A stretch of DNA of 44,035 nt from an uncultured Clostridia bacterium (GCA_937925475.1 CALEWH010000002.1:1-44035); one strand, 5' to 3'. Shown: positions 25,216-35,260, counted from the stretch's first letter. Notes: generated by a model from the sequence alone, not told the origin. Made by a program: numbers and translations.

Positions 25216-27030
25216 ATGAACAATCGAATTGAGTTTTTAAAAGCAAAAGTCGCAAAACTACCTTTGCTCCCAGGTGTCTACAAGATGCTTGATATGTATG
25301 GCAACATCATATACATAGGAAAAGCCAAGGCTCTAAAAAATCGTGTTTCGTCGTATTTTATCAATACAGCCAAACCCGAAAAAGTAGAGCAAATGGTGTC
25401 AAATGTGTATGATTTTGACTACATAGTTTGCCCAAGCGAACTTGAAGCGCTCCAACTTGAAAGCAATTTAATACATAAAAATATGCCGTTTTACAACATT
25501 CTATTAAAGGACGGCAAAGCTTTTCCATATCTCAAAATTGACATCAAACACGACTTTCCAAAGGTCGAGATAACAAGAAAGGTCAAAAAGGACGGATGTT
25601 TGTACTTTGGCCCTTATTTCAATGGCATTAGCGTAAACGAACTCTACGACATCATCAACAACACATTCCGCCTAAAAGACTGCAACTACAACACTCCGCA
25701 AAAGCGTGCTTGTCTAAACTATCATATAGGAAACTGCCTAGCGCCTTGCATAAACAAGGTCACTAAGCAAGAGTATCATAAAGAAGTGCAAAGGGTCACA
25801 AGGTTTTTGAAAGGAGACCTGACCGAAGCGCGTGAAGTTTTGACTGAGAAAATGAAAATATGTAGTCAAAATTTGCTATTTGAAAAAGCACTCGAATACA
25901 AAAACAACCTTGCGACAATCGAAAAACTCAACAACAAACTCATAACCCAACTCACAACACTTGAAGACATAGATGTATTTGGATACGCCACAAATGGACA
26001 AAACAGTGTTGCGACATTGCTTATTGTGCGTGGTGGCAAACTTGTAGGTGTGCAAAACTACAACATCATTGATGCGTCTATTGAGATGAGTGAAGTTATG
26101 ACCAACTTTATCACACAATACTATTTGCAAAACCCAGCAATCCCTGACAATATAGTCGTGGGATTTGATAGTCCAGCGCTCAATGAGTGGATAGAAAAAG
26201 AGCGTGGCAAGAAGGCGAATATAGTTTTTGCGAAAAAAGGCGTCAAGAAAAAACTACTTGATATGGCAGTTCAAAATGGGCAAATTGATATGGAGAAGAG
26301 TATAGAAAAAGAAAAATTATACACTCTCAAAACCACAGGCGCAATCACACGCCTTCAAAAAGTGTTGGGGCTTAGCAAACCGCCAAAACGCATCGAAGGC
26401 TACGATATAAGCAATATTCAAGGCACAAACACAGTCGCAAGTATGGTCGTGTTTACAAATGGCGTGCCCAATAAGGCGCACTATCGCAAGTTTAAGATAT
26501 CGCTCGACAATCCGGGCGCTCCCAATGACTTTGCAAGTATGCACGAAGTTATCACGCGACGCATAAACGAACTCAAAGGAAGCGATGTGAGTTTTTCGTG
26601 CCCGCCTGACCTTATCTTGATTGACGGTGGAAAAGGTCAACTAGGTTATGCTTACGATGTACTTTGTTCGACCGGCTTTAAGTGCGATATGGTTTCACTT
26701 GCTAAGCGTGAAGAAGAAATTTATATCCCTAATGAGCCTGACCCAGTAGTTCTTGCAAAAAGCGATTATGCACTCAAACTACTACAAAATGTTCGTGACG
26801 AAAGCCACAGATTTGCAATCACATTCCACCGCTCTTTGCGTGACAAAAAGACCTTGTCGTCCGAGTTGTTGAAGATTGATGGAGTGGGAGAAAAGACCGC
26901 AAATGCACTTTTAATCCACTTTAAGAGCATAAAAAATATTAAGTCGGCAAGCGTGAGCGAACTTATATCGGTCAAAGGCATAAGTCGACCTACTGCGGAA
27001 AATATCTATAAGTATTATAATAAGGACTAA
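25216..27030 (+). CDS. uvrC: Excinuclease ABC subunit C
   Basis: This 604-residue protein makes both incisions in nucleotide excision repair with UvrAB. The N-terminal GIY-YIG nuclease (LPGVYKMLD..IIYIGKAK, about residues 16-40) is followed by the UVR motif (LLFEKALEYKNNLATIEKL, near 220). Then come the RNase-H-like second nuclease domain (RIEGYDISNIQGTNTVASMVV) and a C-terminal helix-hairpin-helix pair (LLKIDGVGEKTANALL, SVKGISRPTAENI). The first ATG with full homology is 25216; an in-frame TTG at 25198 lies upstream of the -10 box. It appears leaderless. No uvrA or uvrB is in the window. Confidence 0.95.
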   Translation: MNNRIEFLKAKVAKLPLLPGVYKMLDMYGNIIYIGKAKALKNRVSSYFINTAKPEKVEQMVSNVYDFDYIVCPSELEALQLESNLIHKNMPFYNILLKDGKAFPYLKIDIKHDFPKVEITRKVKKDGCLYFGPYFNGISVNELYDIINNTFRLKDCNYNTPQKRACLNYHIGNCLAPCINKVTKQEYHKEVQRVTRFLKGDLTEAREVLTEKMKICSQNLLFEKALEYKNNLATIEKLNNKLITQLTTLEDIDVFGYATNGQNSVATLLIVRGGKLVGVQNYNIIDASIEMSEVMTNFITQYYLQNPAIPDNIVVGFDSPALNEWIEKERGKKANIVFAKKGVKKKLLDMAVQNGQIDMEKSIEKEKLYTLKTTGAITRLQKVLGLSKPPKRIEGYDISNIQGTNTVASMVVFTNGVPNKAHYRKFKISLDNPGAPNDFASMHEVITRRINELKGSDVSFSCPPDLILIDGGKGQLGYAYDVLCSTGFKCDMVSLAKREEEIYIPNEPDPVVLAKSDYALKLLQNVRDESHRFAITFHRSLRDKKTLSSELLKIDGVGEKTANALLIHFKSIKNIKSASVSELISVKGISRPTAENIYKYYNKD

Positions 27031-27048
27031 ATAGTGGTCCTTATTTTT
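27019..27048 (+). terminator. Terminator overlapping the uvrC stop codon
   Basis: AATAAGGAC (27019-27027) pairs with GTCCTTATT (27037-27045). The uvrC stop codon is in the loop, and T residues follow. Confidence 0.8.
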
Positions 27049-27058
27049 ATATTCCCCC

Positions 27059-27087
27059 TTGAAACCATAAAAGAGTTATGATATAAT
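27059..27087 (+). promoter_or_regulatory. Promoter of the sigma-like gene
   Basis: TTGAAA (27059-27064), 17 bp, extended TGATATAAT (TATAAT at 27082-27087). Among the strongest promoters in the window. Confidence 0.8.
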
Positions 27088-27105
27088 AACATTGTGAGGG
27101 GAATT

Positions 27106-28107
27106 ATGGCAAAGATTACAGAAGAAAACTTAATAGAATTTAATTTGCATAATGTTATTGCAAAAAACTACGACGAAATACAAGCGGGCAAGTATGATTG
27201 GAGTGACGAAGAAGTTATTATGGTCTACAAGATGACCAATTACTTTCTAAAAACTATGAGATTTACTAGCCCACAAGCAAAAGAAGATTTTGTGCAAGAA
27301 AGTGTTACAAACTTTTTTACAAAATATCTTCCAAGTTTTAATCCAGATAAGTCGCGCATAACTACATTTTACAATGTATGTTTGCACAATGAATACTTGA
27401 AAAGTCTTGCGACTAAGGAGTTTAAAACTCGCATAAACACAAATAGTTTTGATAATATGGAAATAGAGTATCAACCACAAGAATATGAAATATATGGTTT
27501 TCAAAACTCTACAATCAAGTCACCAGCCGAGACTTATGTACTAGAAAATTGGAACGAGTATCTAAATCAAAAGTTTGACAAGTATCCGATACTAGCGGAT
27601 TATTTTAGAGATAACCTTACTTATGATGAGATAGCTTCAAAACATGGCATTAGTCGTACATCGGTTGGAAAGAAAATCAATAAAATAAAGGCAGATATTT
27701 TAAAAGAGATTGACGCAAAAGATATGGATATTCCTAGCAAGTACTATTCGATTTTCAATGATGAAAAACAAATCAAGATTGTTCAGACACAAAATAAGTG
27801 GAAGGCATTTGTATATGACTACGCAAAAGGAAACTGGATTATAGACGAGTTTTATATCAAGCGCCTTAAAACACATCAAATGGCAGCAAAACACAATATT
27901 GACAAAACAGTTATGAATGATATGGTCGATGCTGAAACTAAAAAGATGCTAAATTGTGCAGACTCAAAAGGGGTCATTTGCCCAAATCGTATGAAGCACG
28001 GAGATGTGAGCAAAGAGTTTGTAAGGACAAGCGTTTATACTATCCCTGTATGTCGCAAATGCAAGGGCAGAGAAACAAGAAATAGCGAAGAGTCTAAGGC
28101 TAGATAA
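27106..28107 (+). CDS. Sigma-70-like protein with a second HTH and a zinc-ribbon-like tail
   Basis: This 333-residue protein has a start at 27106 supported by GAGGGG just upstream. Residues about 43-110 resemble sigma region 2 (AKEDFVQESVTNFFTKYLPSF, then DKSRITTFYNVCLHNEYL). Residues about 171-200 form a region-4-type helix-turn-helix (NLTYDEIASKHGISRTSVGKKINKI). Unlike ordinary ECF factors (about 160-200 residues), it continues for another 130 residues. This extension holds a second HTH-like segment (about 254-276, HQMAAKHNIDKTVMNDMV) and a Cys pattern C292...C316xxC319. No anti-sigma gene is next to it. It could be an alternative sigma factor or a phage-type regulator. Confidence 0.65.
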   Translation: MAKITEENLIEFNLHNVIAKNYDEIQAGKYDWSDEEVIMVYKMTNYFLKTMRFTSPQAKEDFVQESVTNFFTKYLPSFNPDKSRITTFYNVCLHNEYLKSLATKEFKTRINTNSFDNMEIEYQPQEYEIYGFQNSTIKSPAETYVLENWNEYLNQKFDKYPILADYFRDNLTYDEIASKHGISRTSVGKKINKIKADILKEIDAKDMDIPSKYYSIFNDEKQIKIVQTQNKWKAFVYDYAKGNWIIDEFYIKRLKTHQMAAKHNIDKTVMNDMVDAETKKMLNCADSKGVICPNRMKHGDVSKEFVRTSVYTIPVCRKCKGRETRNSEESKAR

Positions 28108-28115
28108 CACACACC

Positions 28116-28160
28116 AAAAGCACTTTGAATATATATTATATATATTTGAAGTGTTTTTTT
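28116..28160 (+). terminator. Terminator of the sigma-like gene
   Basis: A long AT-rich stem (28121-28135 with 28139-28153, two wobbles) followed by T7. Confidence 0.8.
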
Positions 28161-28208
28161 ATTTGCAATTAATATTTAATTGAAAAATTTGTTTATTTGG
28201 GGTAAAAT

Positions 28209-29123
28209 ATGTGTGAGAGTAATGTTAGTCTTTATACGGCTCTTAAAAAGTGTTTGTACAGTGGAAAAATAAAGAAAAACGCCAGCCTTAGTGACCTATC
28301 TTCTTTCAAGATTGGTGGCAAGTGCAAGATCCTTGTCGAAGTGACCACTATTGAAGAAATCATTAAGGTGACACTTGCACTCCAAAAATACAATGCAAAA
28401 TATGTGGTTTTGGGAAATGGCACAAACACACTCTTTTCGTCAGATGGCTATAAGGGCGTGGTTTTGAAGATTAGCCATAGATTTGGCTACATCGAAAAAC
28501 TAGGCAACAGCCTTATTGTTGACGGCGGAACAAATTTTAACAGCGTGCTTTCTCAGGCGTCAGACCTAGGTCTTGGCGGGCTGGAAGAAGGCGCGGGGAT
28601 ACCGGGTTCGGTGGGCGGAATGGTCGTGATGAACGCGGGTGCATTTGGATTTAAAATGTCAGATGTTGTGAAGAGTGTTTTGGCACTTGTAGACGGCAAA
28701 ATCCGGCACTTTACAAATGCCGAGTGTGGTTTTGGCTATCGAAAATCGGTCTTTCAATCACTAAACAATCCTATCATTTTGCGTGTAGAGTTTGGTCTTA
28801 AAAAAGCCAGCAAAACACGCATTAAAAAGACGATTGCAAGCACTCTTGCACTGAGAAGTGAAAAACAGCCAATAGGTGAGCCAAGTTGTGGAAGTGTGTT
28901 TAAGCGGATTGAAGGGATAAATGTAAGCAAACTACTTGATGACGAAGGCTACAAAGGACGAAGAGTGGGCGGGGCAATGGTCAGCACTAAGCACGCCAAC
29001 TTTATCATCAACACAGGAGATGCCACATCAGAAGATGTGCTTGCACTTGTAAATTTGATAAAAAAAGAGATATACGACAAATACAAAATTTCACTTGAAA
29101 GTGAGATAAAATACATTTCATAG
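28209..29123 (+). CDS. murB: UDP-N-acetylenolpyruvoylglucosamine reductase
   Basis: This 304-residue FAD enzyme makes UDP-MurNAc in peptidoglycan synthesis. FAD-binding parts are SSFKIGGKCKIL, VLGNGTNTLFSS and GAGIPGSVGGMVVMNAGAFG. The catalytic Ser lies in GEPSCGSVFKR, and the C-terminal domain ends ISLESEIKYI. It is first in a six-gene operon with gaps of 3-17 nt. GGGG lies 5-6 nt before the ATG as a possible ribosome site. A promoter-like TTGAAA-17-TAAAAT at 28180-28208 directly abuts the ATG, which would place transcription inside the gene, so the true promoter is unclear. Confidence 0.93.
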   Translation: MCESNVSLYTALKKCLYSGKIKKNASLSDLSSFKIGGKCKILVEVTTIEEIIKVTLALQKYNAKYVVLGNGTNTLFSSDGYKGVVLKISHRFGYIEKLGNSLIVDGGTNFNSVLSQASDLGLGGLEEGAGIPGSVGGMVVMNAGAFGFKMSDVVKSVLALVDGKIRHFTNAECGFGYRKSVFQSLNNPIILRVEFGLKKASKTRIKKTIASTLALRSEKQPIGEPSCGSVFKRIEGINVSKLLDDEGYKGRRVGGAMVSTKHANFIINTGDATSEDVLALVNLIKKEIYDKYKISLESEIKYIS

Positions 29124-29133
29124 GAGAAAAAAT

Positions 29134-29883
29134 ATGAACATTTGGGGAGATTATCACACACATACAGTTTTCACACATGGCAAAGGAACAGTGGAAGAAA
29201 ATGTTGTTTCGGCAATCAATAAAGGGCTAAAACAAATCGCCATCACCGAACATTCGTTTTCGCACTTGGCCTACGGGATAAGTCGTGAAGACTACAATTT
29301 GCTTCGTGTCGAAGTCGAGAAAATGCGTCGAAAATATGGCGACAAAATCGACATTTTGGTGGGACTTGAAAGCAATATTATAGGTCTTGACGGCACTATC
29401 GATTTGCCAAAAGAAGATAGGGGAATTGTCGACATTTTGGTTGTGGGATTTCATAAGTCCTTTAAGTGTAAGATAAAAGACTTTTTCGGCTTTTTACTTC
29501 CTAATGTTTTGTTAAAAAAGAAGAGCCAAAAACAAATAGAGAAAAACACCCAAGCATACATCAATGCACTAAACACATATGACATTGACATACTTGCACA
29601 CCTAAACAGCAATGGTTGTAAAGTTGACCCTGTGGCGATAGCAAAGGTTGCAAAAGAAAAGGGCACATATATCGAACTTAATGGCAAGCGCATAGACTTT
29701 ACAGAAGATGAAATCAAAGGAATGATTGCGACTGGGGTGAAGTTTATAATAGATAGCGATGCGCATAGACCTGAAAGAGTGGGCGTAAACAATCACGCAT
29801 ATTTGATAGTGGACAAGTATCAAATACCTGCCGAGCAAGTTGTCAATCTAAATAAAATACCAAAGTTTAAGACATACAATTAG
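29134..29883 (+). CDS. PHP-domain phosphoesterase (histidinol-phosphatase-like)
   Basis: This 249-residue metal-dependent phosphoesterase of the PHP fold starts DYHTHTVFTHGKGTVEENV (metal ligands His8, His10) and continues with ITEHSF (His/Glu ligands), a middle VGLESNI and the C-terminal IDSDAHRPERVG. The family includes histidinol phosphatase and YcdX-like enzymes; no his genes are near. Clostridial chromosomes often carry a gene of this type in the murB-whiA neighbourhood. AGGAGA precedes the ATG, 10 nt after murB. Confidence 0.88.
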   Translation: MNIWGDYHTHTVFTHGKGTVEENVVSAINKGLKQIAITEHSFSHLAYGISREDYNLLRVEVEKMRRKYGDKIDILVGLESNIIGLDGTIDLPKEDRGIVDILVVGFHKSFKCKIKDFFGFLLPNVLLKKKSQKQIEKNTQAYINALNTYDIDILAHLNSNGCKVDPVAIAKVAKEKGTYIELNGKRIDFTEDEIKGMIATGVKFIIDSDAHRPERVGVNNHAYLIVDKYQIPAEQVVNLNKIPKFKTYN

Positions 29884-29891
29884 GAGAAAAT

Positions 29892-30674
29892 ATGGACTAT
29901 CCAATTATGGACGGCTTTTACGATAGCAAATGTTTTTTGACCACAAAAGAAAGTGTCGGCGAAAAACTTGCCTTTGCAAAAGAGTACATAAAAACACACA
30001 AAATAAAAACCGCAATATTAGTGTTTAATCGTGCGTTGGAACAAAACCCAGACTTTTTGCCCGAGCGCATAAAGATAGGTGAGTTGCAAGCGGGCGAAGA
30101 TTTGCACGGGCTTTATGCTTATAAAGATGTAGTCATTACTGTTCCGTTTGTCGGCAATGCCAATGCTAGCGGAACTATGGAAGAATTGCACTATTTAGGC
30201 ATTAAAAATGTACTATGCGCGGGCAGTGCGGGACTTATTGATGAAAATTTTGACGAAGAAAATATGTTGGTCGTGAGCAGTGCTATAAGGGACGAAGGCG
30301 GTTCGTATCACTACGCACCACCTGATACATATGCATACACCGACCCTAAAATAACAAAAGCCATTCAAAGGACTTTTGATGATATGGGCATAGGATATAA
30401 GACCGGCACAACATGGACTTTTGACTCTTTCTACAAAGAGAGCGAAGCGCGAATATGTAAGCGCAAATCCCAAGGCGCAATGGCGGTCGAAATGGAGTGT
30501 GCGACATTTTGCGTCGTAGCAAAACACTGCAATATGAGATTTGGTCAATTTTTGTTTTTCTCTGATAAGGTCAGCGATAAAATGTGGGCTATGAAAGGGA
30601 CAAAAGAGCATAGACTTGGGATAAAAAATAAAATAACATTGCTATGTATAGAAATAGCAAAAAATATAAGGTGA
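29892..30674 (+). CDS. Purine/uridine phosphorylase family nucleoside phosphorylase
   Basis: This 260-residue protein of the PNP_UDP_1 fold has family landmarks NALCAGSAG-like NVLCAGSAGLID, the late AVEMECATFCVVAK (ribose/phosphate-site Glu) and FLFFSDKVSD. It is predicted to split a nucleoside with phosphate in purine or pyrimidine salvage; base specificity cannot be told. It lies between the PHP gene and whiA, where rapZ and yvcK stand in many Bacillota. Spacing is 8 nt upstream and 3 nt downstream, so it is part of the operon. Confidence 0.85.
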   Translation: MDYPIMDGFYDSKCFLTTKESVGEKLAFAKEYIKTHKIKTAILVFNRALEQNPDFLPERIKIGELQAGEDLHGLYAYKDVVITVPFVGNANASGTMEELHYLGIKNVLCAGSAGLIDENFDEENMLVVSSAIRDEGGSYHYAPPDTYAYTDPKITKAIQRTFDDMGIGYKTGTTWTFDSFYKESEARICKRKSQGAMAVEMECATFCVVAKHCNMRFGQFLFFSDKVSDKMWAMKGTKEHRLGIKNKITLLCIEIAKNIR

Positions 30675-30677
30675 GAT

Positions 30678-31676
30678 ATGTCGTTTGCATACAAAGCAAA
30701 ACTTGAAGTACTAAAACAAGATATCGAAAACGATTGTTGTTCGATAGCTTTTTTGAGTGCGATAATCAAGTGCAGTGGACAGTTGGGCATTACTGAAAAT
30801 GGCAAATATGCAGTCGAGATATTTACTGAAATCGAAGAACTATTTGACAGAGTCAATAATATAATCAAACAATATTATGGCAGAGAATGTGTGCTAGAAG
30901 TTGCGGAAGAAACAAACATCGCAAAATCAGTGCGTTATCGCATAACCTTGCCCGAAGACATCACTGACCAGTTGTTGCTTGACCTTGGCATAATGGGCTC
31001 GACCTTTGACGGATATAAGACCATCAACAACGGCATTTCCAATTTCTTAGTTGCGGACGAGTGTTGTAAAAGGGCGTATATTATGGGCGCATTTGTAAGT
31101 TGTGCCACAAGCAATATTGTCATAAAAAGTTATAACAATGAGACGAAAAACAATAGCGGTTATCATCTCGAATTTGTGTTCAATTTCGAAAATCTTGCCA
31201 ATGACTTTGTGCGACTTCTTGCCGACTTTGATATCACTGCAAAAATCACAATCAGGAAAAATTGTCCTATTGTGTATATAAAAGAATATCAACTTATATG
31301 TGACACATTAGCGCTAGTAGGTGCTAGCAAAGCCGTGTTGCAGTTGCAAAACGAAGCGGCAATTCGTGAAGTGCGAAACAATGTCAATCGCCAGACAAAT
31401 TGTTTTAATGCCAATCTAAACAAAACAGTGAGTTCGTCAGTAAAACAACTTAATGCAATAAAAACAATCCAAGAAAGCATAGGTCTTGAAAACATAGATG
31501 AAAGCCTTGCCGACTTGTGTATGATACGACTTGCCAATCCCGATGAGTCGCTGGAAAATCTTAGCAAGTTGTTTCCATATCCCATCACCAAGAGTGGGAT
31601 AAATCACCGCTTCAACAAGTTGTACAAACTTGCAAGCGAAATTAAAAATAAAAATATGAGGATCAAAACATTATAA
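30678..31676 (+). CDS. whiA: WhiA family DNA-binding regulator
   Basis: This 332-residue WhiA has an N-terminal LAGLIDADG-like fold (from FAYKAKLEVLKQDI through CCKRAYIMGAFVSCATSN) joined to a C-terminal helix-turn-helix (LADLCMIRLANPDESLENLSKLFPYPITKSGINHRFNKL). In Bacillota it influences cell division and chromosome segregation and binds DNA. AAGGTGAG precedes the ATG. It sits between a nucleoside phosphorylase and dnaE. The usual partners rapZ and yvcK are absent here. Confidence 0.93.
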   Translation: MSFAYKAKLEVLKQDIENDCCSIAFLSAIIKCSGQLGITENGKYAVEIFTEIEELFDRVNNIIKQYYGRECVLEVAEETNIAKSVRYRITLPEDITDQLLLDLGIMGSTFDGYKTINNGISNFLVADECCKRAYIMGAFVSCATSNIVIKSYNNETKNNSGYHLEFVFNFENLANDFVRLLADFDITAKITIRKNCPIVYIKEYQLICDTLALVGASKAVLQLQNEAAIREVRNNVNRQTNCFNANLNKTVSSSVKQLNAIKTIQESIGLENIDESLADLCMIRLANPDESLENLSKLFPYPITKSGINHRFNKLYKLASEIKNKNMRIKTL

Positions 31677-31693
31677 TCTACTAAGGAGGCAAA

Positions 31694-34600
31694 ATGGGTA
31701 ATTTTGTACATTTACATTTGCATACAGAGTTTAGTCTGCTTGACGGTGCGGCGCGTATCGAGAAAGCGGTTAAGGTAGCCAAAGAGTATGGAATGCCAGC
31801 TATGGCTATCACTGACCACGGCAATATGTATGGTTGCGTCACATTTTATGATGCGTGCAAAAAAGCGGGAATAAAGCCAGTTTTTGGCTGTGAGTTTTAT
31901 GTTGCTGATGACCTTTATGTAAAGCAAGGCAAAACAAAACTTGCCCACCTAGTTTTGCTTGCCAAAAACCGCGAAGGCTATCTAAATCTTTGCAAACTTA
32001 ACTCTATCGCGTTTAAAGACGGATTTTACTACAAGCCCCGCATTGATTACAAAACCCTTGAAAAATACGCAAGTGGAGTTGTGTGTTTGTCGGCGTGTCT
32101 TGCGGGAGATATTCCACAAGCCATACTTCATCGCCAATATGACGAAGCCGAAAGACTTGTAAAATGGTTTAAGGATTTGTTTGGCGAAGACTTCTATTTG
32201 GAGATGCAAAATCACCACCTAGAAGAACAAATCGAAGTCAATCAAAAACTTCGTGAGTATGCTAAAAAATACAATATAAAAACAGTTGTCACAAATGATG
32301 TGCACTATATCTATCGTGAAGATGCCGAAGTGCAAGATGTAATGTTGTGCGTGCAAATGGGAAAAACAATCGACGACCCTGACCGCTTCAAATTTCCAAA
32401 TGACGAGTTTTATTTGAAAAACTACGACGAGATGGCCGAACTTTTTCCAAATGACCTTGACGCACTCGAAACCACTTTGGAGATTGCTGATAAGTGCAAC
32501 TATTCGTTTGAAGAAGACCATATTGACAAAAATATGTATATGTTTCCAAACTATATTCCGCCTGATGGCAAGTCGTGTGAAGAGTATCTAAAAGAACTTG
32601 CCTATGCGGGACTAAAAAAGCGTTATCCAGTAATCACTCAAAAGATACTAGATAGGGTGGAGCAAGAGTTTAGCGTCATAATCAAACAAGGCTTTGCCCA
32701 ATACTTTTTGACCGTTCAAGACTACATCAACGCAGCCAAATCGCAAGGTATCCCAGTAGGTCCAGGCCGTGGTAGTGGTGCGGGTTCGGTAGTGGCGTAC
32801 GCTATCGGAATTACAAACATTGACCCGTTTAAATACGACCTACTTTTCGAGCGTTTCTTGCACAACGAGCGTGTTACTGCGCCCGACTTCGATGTGGACT
32901 TTGCCGATGATAGACGGGGCGAAGTGATCGAGTATGTAAAACACAAGTATGGCGAAGATAAGGTTGTGAAAATATTAACCTTTGGGACAATGGCTGCCAA
33001 AAACGCAATCAAAGATGTCGGTCGTGTACTAAAAGTCCCATATGCCGAACTTGATAAGGTCACTAAAGCCATTCCCAATATCCCTGCAAAACACCACGAT
33101 GTAATTAAAAAATCGTTTGGATTTTACAAAGCGAAAGAAGGCGACAAGGACTTTGGTGTAAATTATGCTGTTCCCGAACTTGTCGAGGCCTACAACAACA
33201 ATGATGAGATAAAGAAAGTCGTCGATATCGCCATGAAACTTGAAGGTATGCCACGCCAAACATCGACTCATGCGTGCGGTGTAGTTATTGCGTGCGACGA
33301 CCTTACAAAGTTTATGCCTTTGTCGCGAAACGGCGATGACCTAACTACTCAATACAGTTTTGCTGATATTGAGCGTCTAGGCCACTTGAAAATGGACTTT
33401 CTGGGACTTCGAAACCTAAACGATATTCAAAAGTGCCTAAACTATATTAAAGAAAACCATGGTGTCGACATTGATTTCGACCACATGAATTATGACGACC
33501 CAAATGTGTTCAAACTGATTTCGTCGGGAAACACAAAGGGTATATTCCAAATTGAGTCGGGCGGATTCCAAAAGTTTATGAAAGAACTTCAACCAACCTG
33601 TCTCGAAGATATTGTCGCTGCGGTGTCACTATATCGACCGGGCCCTATGGACTCCATTCCGCGTTATGTCGAAAACAAACACCATCCAGAAAAAACCACT
33701 TACGCTCACCCTATTCTAAAACCTATTTTGTCGGTTACTTATGGCTGTATAGTCTATCAAGAGCAAGTTATGAGAATCGTGCAAGATATGGCGGGTTATA
33801 CACTAGGTCAAGCCGATATGGTAAGACGTATGATGGGTAAGAAAAAGATAGATGCCATGCGTGCTGAAAGACAAGTTTTCTTGCACGGCAGACCAGCCGA
33901 AAACGGCAAAACCGCTATCGATGGTGCTATAAAGCGTGGCGTGCCAGAAGATGTTGCAAATAAGATTTGGGACGAGATGGAGAGTTTTGCTTCCTACGCC
34001 TTCAACAAATCTCACGCGGCAGCATATTCATATATCACATATCAAACAGCTTATCTAAAATGTTACTATGAAGCCGAGTTTTTGACTTCTATTCTAAACA
34101 ACCGTATCACAAGTGCAGATGAAATCAAAAACTATGTCACATATGCAAAAGAAGAGAAAATCGAAGTTTTGCCACCTGACATCAATCAAAGCAAAACATA
34201 TTTCAGTGTCAAAGACGGAAAAATCCGATTTGGTCTTGCGGCACTTAAAAATGTGGGCGTCAGTGTCGTGGATAGCATTATTGCCGAGAGAGAAAAGAAT
34301 GGCGAGTTTAAGTCCATTGCCGACCTAATCAATCGTGTGGACTCACAAGCGCAAAACAAGCGTTGTATCGAAAGCCTAATACTTAGTGGTGCGTGCGATT
34401 GTTTTGGCGTGCCTAGAAGCCAACTTATGCGTGTTTATCCTGAGATAATCGACCGCGTTTCAAACGACAGAAAACGCCAAGCAACAGGTCAATTTAGTAT
34501 GTTTGGCGACCTAATCGAAAATGTAAACGACGAAGTAACATATCCAAATATCCCCGAATACGACAACCAAACAAAACTAAAACTCGAAAAAGAAGTAGTC

Positions 34601-35260
34601 GGAGTATATATTTCGGGACACCCACTTAATCCATATATTGACAGCTTTGCCGACTTCAACCTTACAAGCGATATGTTTAATGTTGAAGAGGACGAAATCG
34701 AGCAAACCGGCGACGAAGAAGAAACACAAGAAGTCGAGTACACAGGTCTAACTGACGGAATGGAAGTTACTTGTGGTGGTCTTGTGACTGAGATTAAAAA
34801 ACTATACACCAAACGCGGAAATCAAGAAATGGCGTTTGTGAAAATCGAAGACTTGTACGGAACAATAGACTTGATGTTGTTTCCTACAATGTATGCTAGA
34901 TATAAAAACACACTTAATGTCGATGGACTAGTGACTGTAAAAGGAAAGTTGTCGATAAGGAGCGGAGAAGCGCCAGTTGTTTTGGTCGATAGCATCACTC
35001 CTTGGCAAACTCATACTGCTACTCCAAGTGCGCCAGTTGTCCAACAAAAGAAATTGTATTTGATGTACAATCTAGACGATCATAATTTGCATGAAAAAGT
35101 CATGGAAATTTTGCAAAATTATCCGGGAAGCACACCAGTTATTGTCAAAAACTCAAATGATGGCAAGCCATACAAACTTGGCGTGTACATAGAACCAAAC
35201 AGTTTTGTCACAAACGAACTTCATGCGTATATAAGTGATGACTTTATAAAACTAGTATAA
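31694..35260 (+). CDS. dnaE: DNA polymerase III subunit alpha (DnaE)
   Basis: This 1188-residue replicative polymerase starts with a PHP domain (HLHLHTEFSLLDG, residues 6-18; ITDHGNMYG). The palm follows, with GPGRGSGAGSVVAY and the catalytic Asp pair in PDFDVDFADDRR (about residues 397-408), then the fingers, tandem HhH (AALKNVGVSVVDSI) and a C-terminal OB domain (VTCGGLVTEIKKLYTKRGNQEMAFVKIEDLYG). AAGGAGG precedes the ATG. The pairing dnaE-pfkA is shared with many Bacillota. No polC lies in the window. Confidence 0.96.
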   Translation: MGNFVHLHLHTEFSLLDGAARIEKAVKVAKEYGMPAMAITDHGNMYGCVTFYDACKKAGIKPVFGCEFYVADDLYVKQGKTKLAHLVLLAKNREGYLNLCKLNSIAFKDGFYYKPRIDYKTLEKYASGVVCLSACLAGDIPQAILHRQYDEAERLVKWFKDLFGEDFYLEMQNHHLEEQIEVNQKLREYAKKYNIKTVVTNDVHYIYREDAEVQDVMLCVQMGKTIDDPDRFKFPNDEFYLKNYDEMAELFPNDLDALETTLEIADKCNYSFEEDHIDKNMYMFPNYIPPDGKSCEEYLKELAYAGLKKRYPVITQKILDRVEQEFSVIIKQGFAQYFLTVQDYINAAKSQGIPVGPGRGSGAGSVVAYAIGITNIDPFKYDLLFERFLHNERVTAPDFDVDFADDRRGEVIEYVKHKYGEDKVVKILTFGTMAAKNAIKDVGRVLKVPYAELDKVTKAIPNIPAKHHDVIKKSFGFYKAKEGDKDFGVNYAVPELVEAYNNNDEIKKVVDIAMKLEGMPRQTSTHACGVVIACDDLTKFMPLSRNGDDLTTQYSFADIERLGHLKMDFLGLRNLNDIQKCLNYIKENHGVDIDFDHMNYDDPNVFKLISSGNTKGIFQIESGGFQKFMKELQPTCLEDIVAAVSLYRPGPMDSIPRYVENKHHPEKTTYAHPILKPILSVTYGCIVYQEQVMRIVQDMAGYTLGQADMVRRMMGKKKIDAMRAERQVFLHGRPAENGKTAIDGAIKRGVPEDVANKIWDEMESFASYAFNKSHAAAYSYITYQTAYLKCYYEAEFLTSILNNRITSADEIKNYVTYAKEEKIEVLPPDINQSKTYFSVKDGKIRFGLAALKNVGVSVVDSIIAEREKNGEFKSIADLINRVDSQAQNKRCIESLILSGACDCFGVPRSQLMRVYPEIIDRVSNDRKRQATGQFSMFGDLIENVNDEVTYPNIPEYDNQTKLKLEKEVVGVYISGHPLNPYIDSFADFNLTSDMFNVEEDEIEQTGDEEETQEVEYTGLTDGMEVTCGGLVTEIKKLYTKRGNQEMAFVKIEDLYGTIDLMLFPTMYARYKNTLNVDGLVTVKGKLSIRSGEAPVVLVDSITPWQTHTATPSAPVVQQKKLYLMYNLDDHNLHEKVMEILQNYPGSTPVIVKNSNDGKPYKLGVYIEPNSFVTNELHAYISDDFIKLV

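Noticed and set aside
28180..28208. TTGAAA-17-TAAAAT as the murB promoter
   Set aside because: The -10 touches the annotated ATG, so transcription would start inside the gene. The MurB N-terminal helix needs that ATG. It is probably a chance match or drives nothing useful.
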